This document shows positions 46,832 to 54,981 of a DNA stretch of 64,000 nucleotides, piece by piece. The stretch spans positions 62,001-126,000 of the forward strand of contig JBKBKN010000006.1 of NCBI GenBank assembly GCA_046294625.1, in the 5' to 3' direction. The notes beneath the pieces are model-generated. The model searched no databases, was not told where the DNA came from, and saw only the letters and a program-made list of their open reading frames with translations. A program made the translations under genes and the position numbers. Position 1 is the stretch's first letter. Every line of letters starts with the position of its first letter. Source of the stretch: JBKBKN01 sp046294625 (lineage in GTDB: Bacteria; Bacteroidota; Bacteroidia; M30B66).

Positions 46832-46875
46832 TAAAAACCAATGCCCGAGACTGTGTTCAGTGCTTCGGGCATTGG
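46832..46875 (-). terminator. Terminator of leucine dehydrogenase
   Basis: CCAATGCCCGA (46838-46848) pairs with TCGGGCATTGG (46865-46875), an 11-bp perfect stem with a 16-base loop. On the minus strand it is followed by TTTTTATGG. It lies 38 bases past the stop. Confidence 0.85.
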
Positions 46876-46912
46876 TGTGATTTAATTTTACTGAGCTACA
46901 GGAATCAATAAA

Positions 46913-48022
46913 TTACAGTGTCTTATTGATATTGCCAATTTGCTCAATTCGGCGCTCAGCAACCTGTTTGGCTGCCTCTATGGTTGGAATATTTTTTTCC
47001 TTCGCCTGTTTGAATATTTCCAGCGTGACCTCGTAGATACCTTCCGTGCGATGATAGGCGCGATCTCGGTCGTAGCCTTCGAGCTCAAGCGATACATTAA
47101 TTAAGCCACCGGCATTGATTAGAAAGTCGGGCGCTAAGAGAATACCTTTCTCCATCACCATTTTGCCGTGTATAATTTCATCTAAAAGCTGATTGTTTGC
47201 AGCACCGGCAATAATAGAACATTTCAAGCGTGAAAGCGAGTTGTCGTTAACCGTTCCGCCAAGTGCACAAGGTGCATAGATATCAATGTCTAAATCAAAC
47301 ATTTGCTCTGCTTCGGCAAATTTCACATTCGATGATAGCTTCACTGCACGATCTACATTTTCATTTCTGATATCGTTCACGAATACATGAGCATTCTCTT
47401 TTACAAGGTATTCTACTAAATGAAAACCAACTTTACCTACGCCTTGAACCAAGATTTTTTTACCACTCAGACTGTCGTTGCCATATCTTTCTTTAGCTGA
47501 AGCTTTCATACCCAAATAAACTCCATAAGCTGTAACCGGTGAAGGATCGCCTCCGCCGCCCATAGATTCTGGAAGTCCGGTCACATGATTGGTTTCCATG
47601 GCGATATATTCCATGTCTTTGGTGCTCACACCAACATCTTCGGCGGTGATATATTTTCCGCTAAGACTATCAATGAATTTTCCAAATCGACGCATGAGCG
47701 CTTCGCTTTTTTGGGTGCGTGCATCGCCAATTATCACCGCTTTTCCGCCTCCAAGATTGAGTCCCGTAACAGCAGCTTTGTAGGTCATGCCGCGTGATAG
47801 CCTGAGCACATCGGTGAGTGCTTCTGCTTCGTTTTGATAAATCCACATGCGCGTTCCACCGAGTGCCGGTCCTAGGACTGTGTTGTGAATAGCTACAATG
47901 GCTTTTAGGCCCGTAGCAGCATCGTGAAAGTGAACAACCTGCTCATGACCCCCCAAGAGCATGTTGCCGATAACCCCCGTAGATTCCTGCTTTTCGGCAG
48001 AAATAATCGTTGTTGCTGACAT
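46913..48022 (-). CDS. ldh: Leucine dehydrogenase (Glu/Leu/Phe/Val dehydrogenase family)
   Basis: NAD-dependent oxidative deamination of leucine and related branched-chain amino acids to keto acids. The 369 residues include K82 and K94 in GMTYKAAVTGLNLGGGKAVI, catalytic D129 in AEDVGVSTKDM, and the GGGGDPSPVTAYGVYLGM segment. A Rossmann loop ILVQGVGKVGFHLVEYL completes the family pattern. Substrate specificity (leucine, valine or phenylalanine) is not certain from sequence. It stands alone, with a terminator below and a divergent region toward the ABC exporter. Confidence 0.9.
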   Translation of the reverse strand: MSATTIISAEKQESTGVIGNMLLGGHEQVVHFHDAATGLKAIVAIHNTVLGPALGGTRMWIYQNEAEALTDVLRLSRGMTYKAAVTGLNLGGGKAVIIGDARTQKSEALMRRFGKFIDSLSGKYITAEDVGVSTKDMEYIAMETNHVTGLPESMGGGGDPSPVTAYGVYLGMKASAKERYGNDSLSGKKILVQGVGKVGFHLVEYLVKENAHVFVNDIRNENVDRAVKLSSNVKFAEAEQMFDLDIDIYAPCALGGTVNDNSLSRLKCSIIAGAANNQLLDEIIHGKMVMEKGILLAPDFLINAGGLINVSLELEGYDRDRAYHRTEGIYEVTLEIFKQAKEKNIPTIEAAKQVAERRIEQIGNINKTL

Positions 48023-48108
48023 AGTTTAAAACAATTTTGATGATTTTTAATTTTATCACGTTAAACACCCCACCTTTGTAAGCAAAGAAGAACCATTAAA
48101 ACGCGCGA

Positions 48109-48116
48109 CAAAAGTA
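48109..48116 (-). promoter_or_regulatory. -7 element of leucine dehydrogenase
   Basis: Minus-strand TACTTTTG matches exactly, 87 bases above the ATG, so a leader of about 80 bases is implied. No standard -33 TTG is present. Confidence 0.3.
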
Positions 48117-48155
48117 GGTTTTTTTCAATTAAAGAACATGTATCATTTGACCTGC

Positions 48156-48196
48156 ATAAATCATCATAAATCATCCAATATTCATCAAGAATATTG
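48156..48196. promoter_or_regulatory. Candidate operator between ldh and the ABC exporter gene
   Basis: Two adjacent ATAAATCATC copies (48156-48175) are followed by a perfect inverted repeat, CAATATTC-ATCAA-GAATATTG (48176-48196). The location in a divergent intergenic region of about 210 bases makes a regulator-binding site plausible. Confidence 0.35.
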
Positions 48197-48220
48197 TGAA
48201 GCGTTAAAGAAAATACGCAG

Positions 48221-48228
48221 GGAGGTGA
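48221..48228 (+). promoter_or_regulatory. Shine-Dalgarno sequence before the ABC exporter
   Basis: GGAGGTGA lies 4 bases before the TTG start at 48233. It is close to the full anti-SD complement and stands out because the other genes in the window lack such a site. It decides the start and probably compensates for the weak TTG. Confidence 0.6.
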
Positions 48229-48232
48229 AGCG

Positions 48233-50047
48233 TTGAAGTCTTTGCTGTATCTCAATCGTTTTTTCCTGAAATATAAGTACAGGCTTATTTTCGGAACCTT
48301 GTTTGTGAGCATTTCCAATCTTTTTGCCATATATCCTGCTGAGATACTGCGCAAAGGCATTGATCTGGTGTATGAAGGCATAGGTATTTACAACCTTTTT
48401 GCCGGCTCTTCGATCATCGCATCTGTTCGCAGTGATTATTTCAACTTGTTACTTATTTTCGGATTGGTGGTGTTAGCAACGGCTTTGCTCAAAGGTCTTT
48501 TTATGTTTTTCATGCGTCAAACCATCATCGTGATGAGTAGATTGATGGAGTTTGATCTGAAAAATGAAATTTTTCAGCACTATCAGAAGTTGGATTTAGG
48601 ATTTTATAAGAAAAACAAAACCGGCGACCTAATGAACCGAATTTCTGAAGATGTGAGTCAGGTGCGAATGTATCTTGGGCCGGCTATTATGTATGCCATC
48701 AGCACGGTGACTTTGTTTGTGTTGGTGTTCGTAAAAATGATTTCTATCAACGCTGAATTAACCCTGTATGTGCTCACGCCTATGCCGGTGTTGGCTTTGA
48801 CTATTTATTTAATTAATTCATTGGTGATCAAAAGAAGTGAAGCAGTGCAACGTCAGTTGTCAACCATTTCGTCGTTTGTTCAGGAAAGTTTTTCGGGAAT
48901 ACGAGTGATTAAAGCATACAATAAGGAGCGCTTTACGAGAGAAACTTTTCAAAAAGAAACCGATCTCTATCGAAACAAGAATCTTGATTTGGTGAAAATA
49001 AACGCCTTGTTTTATCCGATGATTATTATGCTCATCGGTTTGAGTACGATTATCACCATATACATTGGTGGTCAAAAGGTGTTTACCGGAGAAATTACTA
49101 CTGGAATAATTGCCGAGTTTATTTTGTATGTCAATATGCTTACCTGGCCGGTGGCTTCAATTGGTTGGGTGACTTCGATTGTACAACGGGCAGCTGCATC
49201 GCAAACCCGTATCAATGAATTTATGCAAACAGAGCCTAAGATTCTCGATAACCAAGATGGCGCCGCTGAGGTGGAAGGTAAAATCAGATTCGAGAATGTA
49301 AGTTTTACTTACCCCGATACCGGAATTAAAGCAATAAAAGATGTCAGCTTCGAAGTGAACGAGGGCGAATCACTGGCCATCGTAGGTCATACCGGTTCAG
49401 GAAAATCAACCATTGCAGCTTTGCTGTGCAGGCTTTATGATGCAGATAGTGGTCATATTTATTTTGGCAACCATCACATCAAAGATATTAATCTCAAAGC
49501 CCTCAGATTGTCTATTGGGTATGTACCTCAGGAAGTGTTTTTGTTTTCAGACACTATCACTAATAACATTGCTTTTGGATTAGCGCGTTTCGATGGCAAG
49601 GAAGAGGAATTGAACCGCATTTATCAGGCTGCTAAAGATGCCGATATTTATGAAAACATTATGCGATTCCCTGATGGATTTGAAACTAGGGTAGGAGAGC
49701 GAGGGGTGACTTTATCGGGTGGTCAAAAGCAAAGAATTTCCATAGCCAGAGCCATTATTCGCAACCCTTCAATTTTGATTTTCGATGATTGTCTTTCGGC
49801 TGTTGATACAGAAACAGAAGAGCGTATACTGGAAAGTTTGAAAAGCATCATGAAGGGCAAAACGAGCATTATTATCAGTCACCGCATTTCGTCTGTGAAG
49901 CATTGCGATAAGATTATTGTGCTAGAAAACGGTCACATTTCAGAAAGTGGAAATCACGATGACTTGATGATTAAAAAAGGGATTTATTATGAACTGTATC
50001 AAAAACAACTAAGTGAAGAAGCTCAGCAAGTTTCCGGAAGTGAGTGA
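48233..50047 (+). CDS. ABC exporter, MsbA-like (permease-ATPase half transporter)
   Basis: 604 residues. An N-terminal six-helix exporter domain (about 1-320) includes an IMSRLMEFDLKNEIFQHYQ coupling region. The ATPase has Walker A GHTGSGKST (about 386), signature LSGGQKQR (about 493) and Walker B ILIFDDCLSAVD. The residue after the Walker B aspartate, normally the catalytic glutamate, is aspartate. That DD-C-xSxVD form is known from the degenerate subunit of heterodimeric exporters (TM287/BmrC type). No partner half-transporter is adjacent, so it may pair with a distant subunit. The TTG start is supported by a strong Shine-Dalgarno. Confidence 0.88.
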   Translation: MKSLLYLNRFFLKYKYRLIFGTLFVSISNLFAIYPAEILRKGIDLVYEGIGIYNLFAGSSIIASVRSDYFNLLLIFGLVVLATALLKGLFMFFMRQTIIVMSRLMEFDLKNEIFQHYQKLDLGFYKKNKTGDLMNRISEDVSQVRMYLGPAIMYAISTVTLFVLVFVKMISINAELTLYVLTPMPVLALTIYLINSLVIKRSEAVQRQLSTISSFVQESFSGIRVIKAYNKERFTRETFQKETDLYRNKNLDLVKINALFYPMIIMLIGLSTIITIYIGGQKVFTGEITTGIIAEFILYVNMLTWPVASIGWVTSIVQRAAASQTRINEFMQTEPKILDNQDGAAEVEGKIRFENVSFTYPDTGIKAIKDVSFEVNEGESLAIVGHTGSGKSTIAALLCRLYDADSGHIYFGNHHIKDINLKALRLSIGYVPQEVFLFSDTITNNIAFGLARFDGKEEELNRIYQAAKDADIYENIMRFPDGFETRVGERGVTLSGGQKQRISIARAIIRNPSILIFDDCLSAVDTETEERILESLKSIMKGKTSIIISHRISSVKHCDKIIVLENGHISESGNHDDLMIKKGIYYELYQKQLSEEAQQVSGSE

Positions 50048-50091
50048 GTACACTAATTTTAAAACAATAGCTCAGCTTGGCTGTGTTCAAG

Positions 50092-50427
50092 ATGAATGAT
50101 TATATTAGCTCAATGAATCATCCCTACATTTACCATATCTGTGAGCCACATGAGTGGATTGAAAGGGTAGAAAATGGTTTATACTATCACCCTTCACTTG
50201 ATGAAGAAGGGTTCATTCATTGTAGCACGGAAGCTCAACTACAGCCTACCATTGAGCGTTTTTTCAAAGAAAGTCCCAAGTTGATAATTTTGCAAATCGA
50301 CTGTCAACTTCTTGAAGCAGCGTTAAAGTATGAATTAGCCAAAGACCTTAATGAGTATTTTCCGCATATTTATGGTCCACTGAATATCGATGCAGTGGTG
50401 CATGTTGACTCAAAACGGATGCATTAG
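50092..50427 (+). CDS. DUF952 family protein
   Basis: About 111 residues from the ATG at 50092; another ATG at 50113 is equally plausible, and a TTG at 50077 is less so. The pattern YIYHICEPHEW, GLYYHPSLDEEGFIHCSTEAQ and YFPHIYGPLNIDAVV is characteristic of DUF952, a small family of uncharacterised proteins. It follows the ABC exporter by about 45 bases and converges on the META gene (18-base gap). Function unknown. Confidence 0.8.
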   Translation: MNDYISSMNHPYIYHICEPHEWIERVENGLYYHPSLDEEGFIHCSTEAQLQPTIERFFKESPKLIILQIDCQLLEAALKYELAKDLNEYFPHIYGPLNIDAVVHVDSKRMH

Positions 50428-50445
50428 CGAGTTACTATCTTCTTT

Positions 50446-50874
50446 TCAGCGAAGATAAACGGCTTCAAATTCTGCGAGATAAATATTATCCTGAAACAAG
50501 ATTAATCTTTTTCCTTCCATCTTAAACACATTCGCATTTTGTAGTACTTTTCTGAAAGCTTCATCTGTTTTCATATCGGGACAAAGTCTGTTTGGTTTTT
50601 CAAGCTGAATGCTTATTGCGCGGTGGTCGGCATGAAAGCTCCCATCTATCTTATTGCAACCACTAAAGCCTTTGATGCAATGCTGAAAATCAAGGATAAA
50701 ATGAGCTTCCTTTTCTCTTGGCGGGGTGATGACTTCACGACCATCGAGCTTGGTAAGCTTCCAGTATGTGTTCACTAAGGTGGGGCTCTCAATTGTTTTA
50801 TTCACTTTACAAGATGTGATCGCTATTGCAGTCACTACGACGGAAAGGATTACCGAAAAAGATGAAAACTTCAT
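50446..50874 (-). CDS. META-domain (HslJ-like) lipoprotein
   Basis: 142 residues. A hydrophobic leader ends in a lipobox (ITSC, residues 19-22), so it is likely anchored in the membrane. The rest is one META beta domain: LVNTYWKLTKLDGREVI, HFILDFQHCIKGFSGCNKIDGSF and AISIQLEKPNRLC. Related HslJ proteins are linked to heat shock and novobiocin resistance in E. coli, but the biochemical role is unknown. It lies 16 bases after lolD on the same strand, so it is probably the last gene of the TraB-LolD operon. Confidence 0.8.
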   Translation of the reverse strand: MKFSSFSVILSVVVTAIAITSCKVNKTIESPTLVNTYWKLTKLDGREVITPPREKEAHFILDFQHCIKGFSGCNKIDGSFHADHRAISIQLEKPNRLCPDMKTDEAFRKVLQNANVFKMEGKRLILFQDNIYLAEFEAVYLR

Positions 50875-50890
50875 ATATATTATTAACCTT

Positions 50891-51544
50891 TTATTCGATA
50901 ATTACCCCATCTTTCATCACCAATTTACGATCAGTAAGTGCGGCCAGTTTTTCGTTATGTGTAACGATGATAAAAGTGAGCGCATACTTGTTTCTTAAAT
51001 CAAAAAACAGTCTATGCAAATCTTCTGCATTTGCAGAATCGAGATTCCCGGAAGGTTCGTCGGCAAGAATAAGCGCAGGCTTATTAATCAATGCACGCGA
51101 AACGGAAACCCTTTGCTGCTCCCCTCCTGATAGTGCGGCAGGCTTGTGATGGAGTCTTGCAGATAATCCAAGCTCGTTTAAAATTTCTTTAGCATTCGCT
51201 TCAGCTTCTTTTTTGGATGTGCCGCCGATGAGCGCCGGAAGCATCACATTTTCCAAAGCGGTGAATTCAGGTAACAGCTGATGAAACTGAAACACAAATC
51301 CGATATGTTTATTTCTGAATTTGGAAAGTTCGTTGTCGGGAAGTGAAAATAAGTTGGTTTGATTGATATTTATACTGCCTTCGTCAGGACGTTCGAGTGT
51401 TCCAATGATTTTTAACAGCGTAGTTTTGCCTGCACCGGAAGCTCCGACAATCGACACGAGCTCGCCTTTATTGACGCTGAGATTAACTCCTCGAAGCACC
51501 TTCACATCGCCATAATGTTTGATAATGTTTTTACATTCTACCAT
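50891..51544 (-). CDS. lolD: LolD-type ABC ATPase
   Basis: 217 residues: Walker A GASGAGKTT, Q-loop FVFQFHQLLPEFTALENV, signature LSGGEQQRVSVSRAL, Walker B ALILADEPSGNLD with the catalytic glutamate, and H-loop VTHNEKLA. The sequence type (SGNLDSAN...LTFIIVTHN) is LolD/MacB-like. LolD powers release of lipoproteins from the inner membrane to LolA with the LolC/E permeases, which are not in this window. It starts 4 bases after the TraB-like gene. Confidence 0.85.
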   Translation of the reverse strand: MVECKNIIKHYGDVKVLRGVNLSVNKGELVSIVGASGAGKTTLLKIIGTLERPDEGSININQTNLFSLPDNELSKFRNKHIGFVFQFHQLLPEFTALENVMLPALIGGTSKKEAEANAKEILNELGLSARLHHKPAALSGGEQQRVSVSRALINKPALILADEPSGNLDSANAEDLHRLFFDLRNKYALTFIIVTHNEKLAALTDRKLVMKDGVIIE

Positions 51545-51548
51545 TTTA

Positions 51549-52508
51549 TCAGTTCATTGGCGTGAGTATAAAACCTTGCTTTAGCAGTAAATTCAATAAG
51601 CCATCTTCACCCGGCAAATGTAAGGCACCCACGGCGATAAACGTGTTGCTCATATTAATCACTTTTACTAATTGAGGTATCCATTCCTGATTTCGTTCTC
51701 TAATCAGTTTTCGACTTTCTTCGGGCGAAAAGTTGGAGAAAAACAACATCTCACTCAGGCAATTCAGATTCTGCTGTAAGTAGCAATTCAGCAATTCTTT
51801 ATTGTGCTTGTTGTTGTCATTTTCATTTCTGACTAAATCGAGCAAAAGCATAGCCTGACGTTCAAGAGAAAAACTATTGAACAACATCTCAATTTGCGAT
51901 TGCACAGTTTCTAACGCTAAATACTTTTTCTTTTTGCGTTTAGCTTCTTCCTGCAAATATTGATTGATGCCCCGACCTGTCGAGTTTTGGTTAAACACCA
52001 CCCCTTGTTCTCTATTATTGATGGCATTGAGCATTAGATAAATGGCAATAGGCTTAATATGGTGATATTTTTTGAAATCTAAACCTGTTTTAATTTGAAA
52101 ATATGCAGCAACATCTACATATTCATCTGAATCGAAAATTTGCTTTAAGGATTTCTCTTTCATCACCGATAAGCTGCTGATGTCGCTCAGCGATTCATGC
52201 GAATATTTTACTTCACTGATCAGCACATCACACCTATCGAATGCTTTTCGAAAAGTTTTGATGTTGTCAAGAAACGTGTAAGTCACCAATGCATTGGTTC
52301 CCAAGATATAAGAAGCTCCTTTTTGCCCTTCTTTTTCAATTTTCCAAAGCAGTTTATTTTCTGATTGTTGAGCAGAAGCATTGATCAATAATGCAAAGAT
52401 ACTAAGCACCAGCATTGCAATTCTAAATTTCAGAATGCTATGACCACTGTTCTGTTTTTTTATCCTGCTTTTTGCCTTTTTATTTTCCGGCTTTTCTTTC
52501 TTTTGCAT
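51549..52508 (-). CDS. TraB/GumN family protein
   Basis: 319 residues. A lysine-rich N-terminus, then a hydrophobic signal (FRIAMLVLSIFALLINASA). The diagnostic motifs are LLWKIEKEGQKGASYILGT, RNQEWIPQLVKVI and FIAVGALHLPGEDGLLNLL. TraB/GumN proteins have a Tiki/EreA-like fold that suggests metal-dependent hydrolysis, but no activity is proven for most members. Predicted to be periplasmic. First gene of an apparent TraB-lolD-META operon with 4- and 16-base gaps. Confidence 0.82.
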   Translation of the reverse strand: MQKKEKPENKKAKSRIKKQNSGHSILKFRIAMLVLSIFALLINASAQQSENKLLWKIEKEGQKGASYILGTNALVTYTFLDNIKTFRKAFDRCDVLISEVKYSHESLSDISSLSVMKEKSLKQIFDSDEYVDVAAYFQIKTGLDFKKYHHIKPIAIYLMLNAINNREQGVVFNQNSTGRGINQYLQEEAKRKKKKYLALETVQSQIEMLFNSFSLERQAMLLLDLVRNENDNNKHNKELLNCYLQQNLNCLSEMLFFSNFSPEESRKLIRERNQEWIPQLVKVINMSNTFIAVGALHLPGEDGLLNLLLKQGFILTPMN

Positions 52509-52602
52509 GCACTACAAAGATGCCAATTCGCTTCGATATTATTTTTACCCAACCATATTTTTATCAGCTAATTGACGTTGATATCACAATGCAATTTGAG
52601 CA

Positions 52603-54975
52603 ATGAAAATCAGCAAGTTACATTTCAACCGTCCCAAGCTGATTAAGGCTTTAATTGCATTATTGGCAGTTTTGTTCATCTTAAGAATTTCAGTGCATGA
52701 GCCATTGTTCGATGCACCTTATTCCCGGGTTTTGTATGATCGGTATGGGCATCTGTTAGCTGCTTCTATAGCAGCAGATGAGCAATGGCGATTTCCGGAA
52801 CAAGATAGTGTACCCTATAAATTCAGAGAATCGATACTGATGTTTGAAGATGAGTATTTTTTCTATCATCCGGGGATAAATCCAGTTTCAATAGGTCGGG
52901 CAATGATTCAAAACATTAGGGCAGGAAGAATCAAAAGTGGAGGAAGCACAATCAGCATGCAGCTCGTGAGGCTTTCTCAAGAGCGGAGGGGAAAATCGTG
53001 GTGGCGTAAAATCACAGAATCCTTTGTGTCGCTTGGTGTAGAGCTTCGTTACAGCAAGTCATCCATATTAAAGCTCTACACATCTCATGCTCCATTTGGT
53101 GGAAATGTGGTGGGTTTAGATGCTGCAGCTTGGCGCTATTTCGGAAAAAGCTCAACAGAGCTCTCCTGGGCAGAATCAGCAACTTTGGCAGTGCTACCTA
53201 ATGCACCTGCATTGATTTTTCCAGGGAAAAATAGTCAACGGCTACTTCGAAAACGAGATGCGCTACTTAGAAAATTACATCAAAAAGGGAAACTCGATGC
53301 CTTGGAATTGAAACTTGCTCTTGAAGAGACATTGCCTGATAAGCCACATCCATTACCACAAAATGCCATGTATTTGCTTAACAGGTCTAAAAATGATTGG
53401 TTAAATTCGAATCGGATTTCCTCCACATTGCAAAAAAGTCTTCAATTGGAAGTGGAGCACCTATTAAGGCGAACTGCAGATTTTCGAAAAGCAAATGGCA
53501 TACATCATGCGGCCATTTTGGTGCTCAATGTGAAAACAGGCCAAGTAGAAGCCTATGCAGGAAATGCTGAATACAGCGATGATGACCGTGGGTCTATGGT
53601 TGATATGATCCCTGCACCCCGAAGCACAGGTAGTATTCTTAAACCAATTCTGCTCGGCGCTGCACTTCAGGAAGGTAGAATTCTGCCATACTCACTCATA
53701 CCGGACATTCCCACCCAGATTGGGGGTTATGTACCAAAGAATTTCAATCTCACTTATGATGGTGCCGTTCCTGCGCGCAATGCCATTTCACGATCACTCA
53801 ATATTCCATCTGTACGCATGCTTAATCAACTTGGGGTGGGGAAGTTTCATAACTTACTTCGGCAAGCAGGCATGAGCACCATCACACGCTCGCCAATGCA
53901 CTATGGATTGTCATTGATATTAGGAGGGGCAGAAGGACGGCTGGATGAAATTTGTTTGATTTATGCTAACCTTGCCCGCTCATTGCTAGCATTTAATACA
54001 AGTGATCCAAGTTATGACGCTTGGCTCGGTCAATTGCAATATATCAATGATGAAGACAAAGAGCCAAAACGAGACAGTGTGAAAAAGCAATTGTTCACAC
54101 CGGCTGTGATATATGAAGTTTTTCAAGCCATGGTGCAGGTATCGCGACCCGATGAGGAAGCTTCGTGGAGCGAGTTTAGTAGTGGTCGACGAGTAGCCTG
54201 GAAAACAGGAACAAGTTTTGGACATCGCGATGCATGGTCAGTTGGCGTTACACCAAACTATGTAGTAGGAGTTTGGGTAGGCAATGCCAATGGAGCTTCG
54301 AGTGCTTCGCTCACAGGTATTGGTGCAGCAGCACCACTTATGTTTGATGTGTTCCAACAATTGCCCGTGGTGCCTTGGTTCTCAAAACCGGAGGAGAATT
54401 ATCAAACCATTAAAGTTTGCAAAAAAAGCGGATATGTGGCTGGATTGCATTGTGGTCGCGATGCTATCAATAAAGATGTTCCCGAAGTAGAACGCAACAG
54501 AATTACTTGCCCCTATCATCAATCAATATTTTTAGACAAACAAACAGGTGAACGGGTAAATGCGAGTTGCGCAGATCCATCGGAAATGGAAGTTAAATCT
54601 TGGTTTATCCTACCACCTGCTATTGAATTTTATTATAAGCAAAAACATGCCGATTATGTTCCATTGCCTTTTTTGAGAGCAGGTTGCAATAGTCTGGAAG
54701 ATATCAAAAATATGGAAGTGATTTACCCTCGCGATCTTTCAGAAATTTTTATTCCACGCAACTGGAAAAGCGAGAAAGGTGCTGTGGTATTTGAAGCGAC
54801 TCACCGCGATCCACAAGTCAAGATTTATTGGAATTTGGATGGTAAATACGTTGGACAAACCGCACAAATTCATCGCATAAGCATGCAGCCTCATCCCGGA
54901 GAGCATGTTTTAAGCCTGATAGATGCCTATGGAAATAAAATCAGTAGGAAAATAATGATTTATACCAAAGATTGA
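52603..54975 (+). CDS. pbpC: Penicillin-binding protein 1C
   Basis: Bifunctional peptidoglycan synthase of 790 residues: an N-terminal membrane anchor (about 14-30), then a GT51 glycosyltransferase domain. The latter starts near residue 80 (MFEDEYFFYHPGINP) and continues GGSTISMQLVRLSQ and LRYSKSSILKLYTSHAPFGG. The transpeptidase nucleophile is in STGSILKP (about 344), the KTG box is WKTGTSFGHRDAW (about 533), and the C-terminus is a BiPBP_C domain (IYWNLDGKYVGQT). The full-length SxxK and KTG motifs suggest it is active. It converges on the 54982 gene with a 6-base gap. Confidence 0.94.
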   Translation: MKISKLHFNRPKLIKALIALLAVLFILRISVHEPLFDAPYSRVLYDRYGHLLAASIAADEQWRFPEQDSVPYKFRESILMFEDEYFFYHPGINPVSIGRAMIQNIRAGRIKSGGSTISMQLVRLSQERRGKSWWRKITESFVSLGVELRYSKSSILKLYTSHAPFGGNVVGLDAAAWRYFGKSSTELSWAESATLAVLPNAPALIFPGKNSQRLLRKRDALLRKLHQKGKLDALELKLALEETLPDKPHPLPQNAMYLLNRSKNDWLNSNRISSTLQKSLQLEVEHLLRRTADFRKANGIHHAAILVLNVKTGQVEAYAGNAEYSDDDRGSMVDMIPAPRSTGSILKPILLGAALQEGRILPYSLIPDIPTQIGGYVPKNFNLTYDGAVPARNAISRSLNIPSVRMLNQLGVGKFHNLLRQAGMSTITRSPMHYGLSLILGGAEGRLDEICLIYANLARSLLAFNTSDPSYDAWLGQLQYINDEDKEPKRDSVKKQLFTPAVIYEVFQAMVQVSRPDEEASWSEFSSGRRVAWKTGTSFGHRDAWSVGVTPNYVVGVWVGNANGASSASLTGIGAAAPLMFDVFQQLPVVPWFSKPEENYQTIKVCKKSGYVAGLHCGRDAINKDVPEVERNRITCPYHQSIFLDKQTGERVNASCADPSEMEVKSWFILPPAIEFYYKQKHADYVPLPFLRAGCNSLEDIKNMEVIYPRDLSEIFIPRNWKSEKGAVVFEATHRDPQVKIYWNLDGKYVGQTAQIHRISMQPHPGEHVLSLIDAYGNKISRKIMIYTKD

Positions 54976-54981
54976 TTTATC

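Noticed and set aside
48061..48381. Minus-strand ORF of 106 codons
   Set aside because: It overlaps the 5' end of the ABC exporter and the ldh leader and has no protein-like features.
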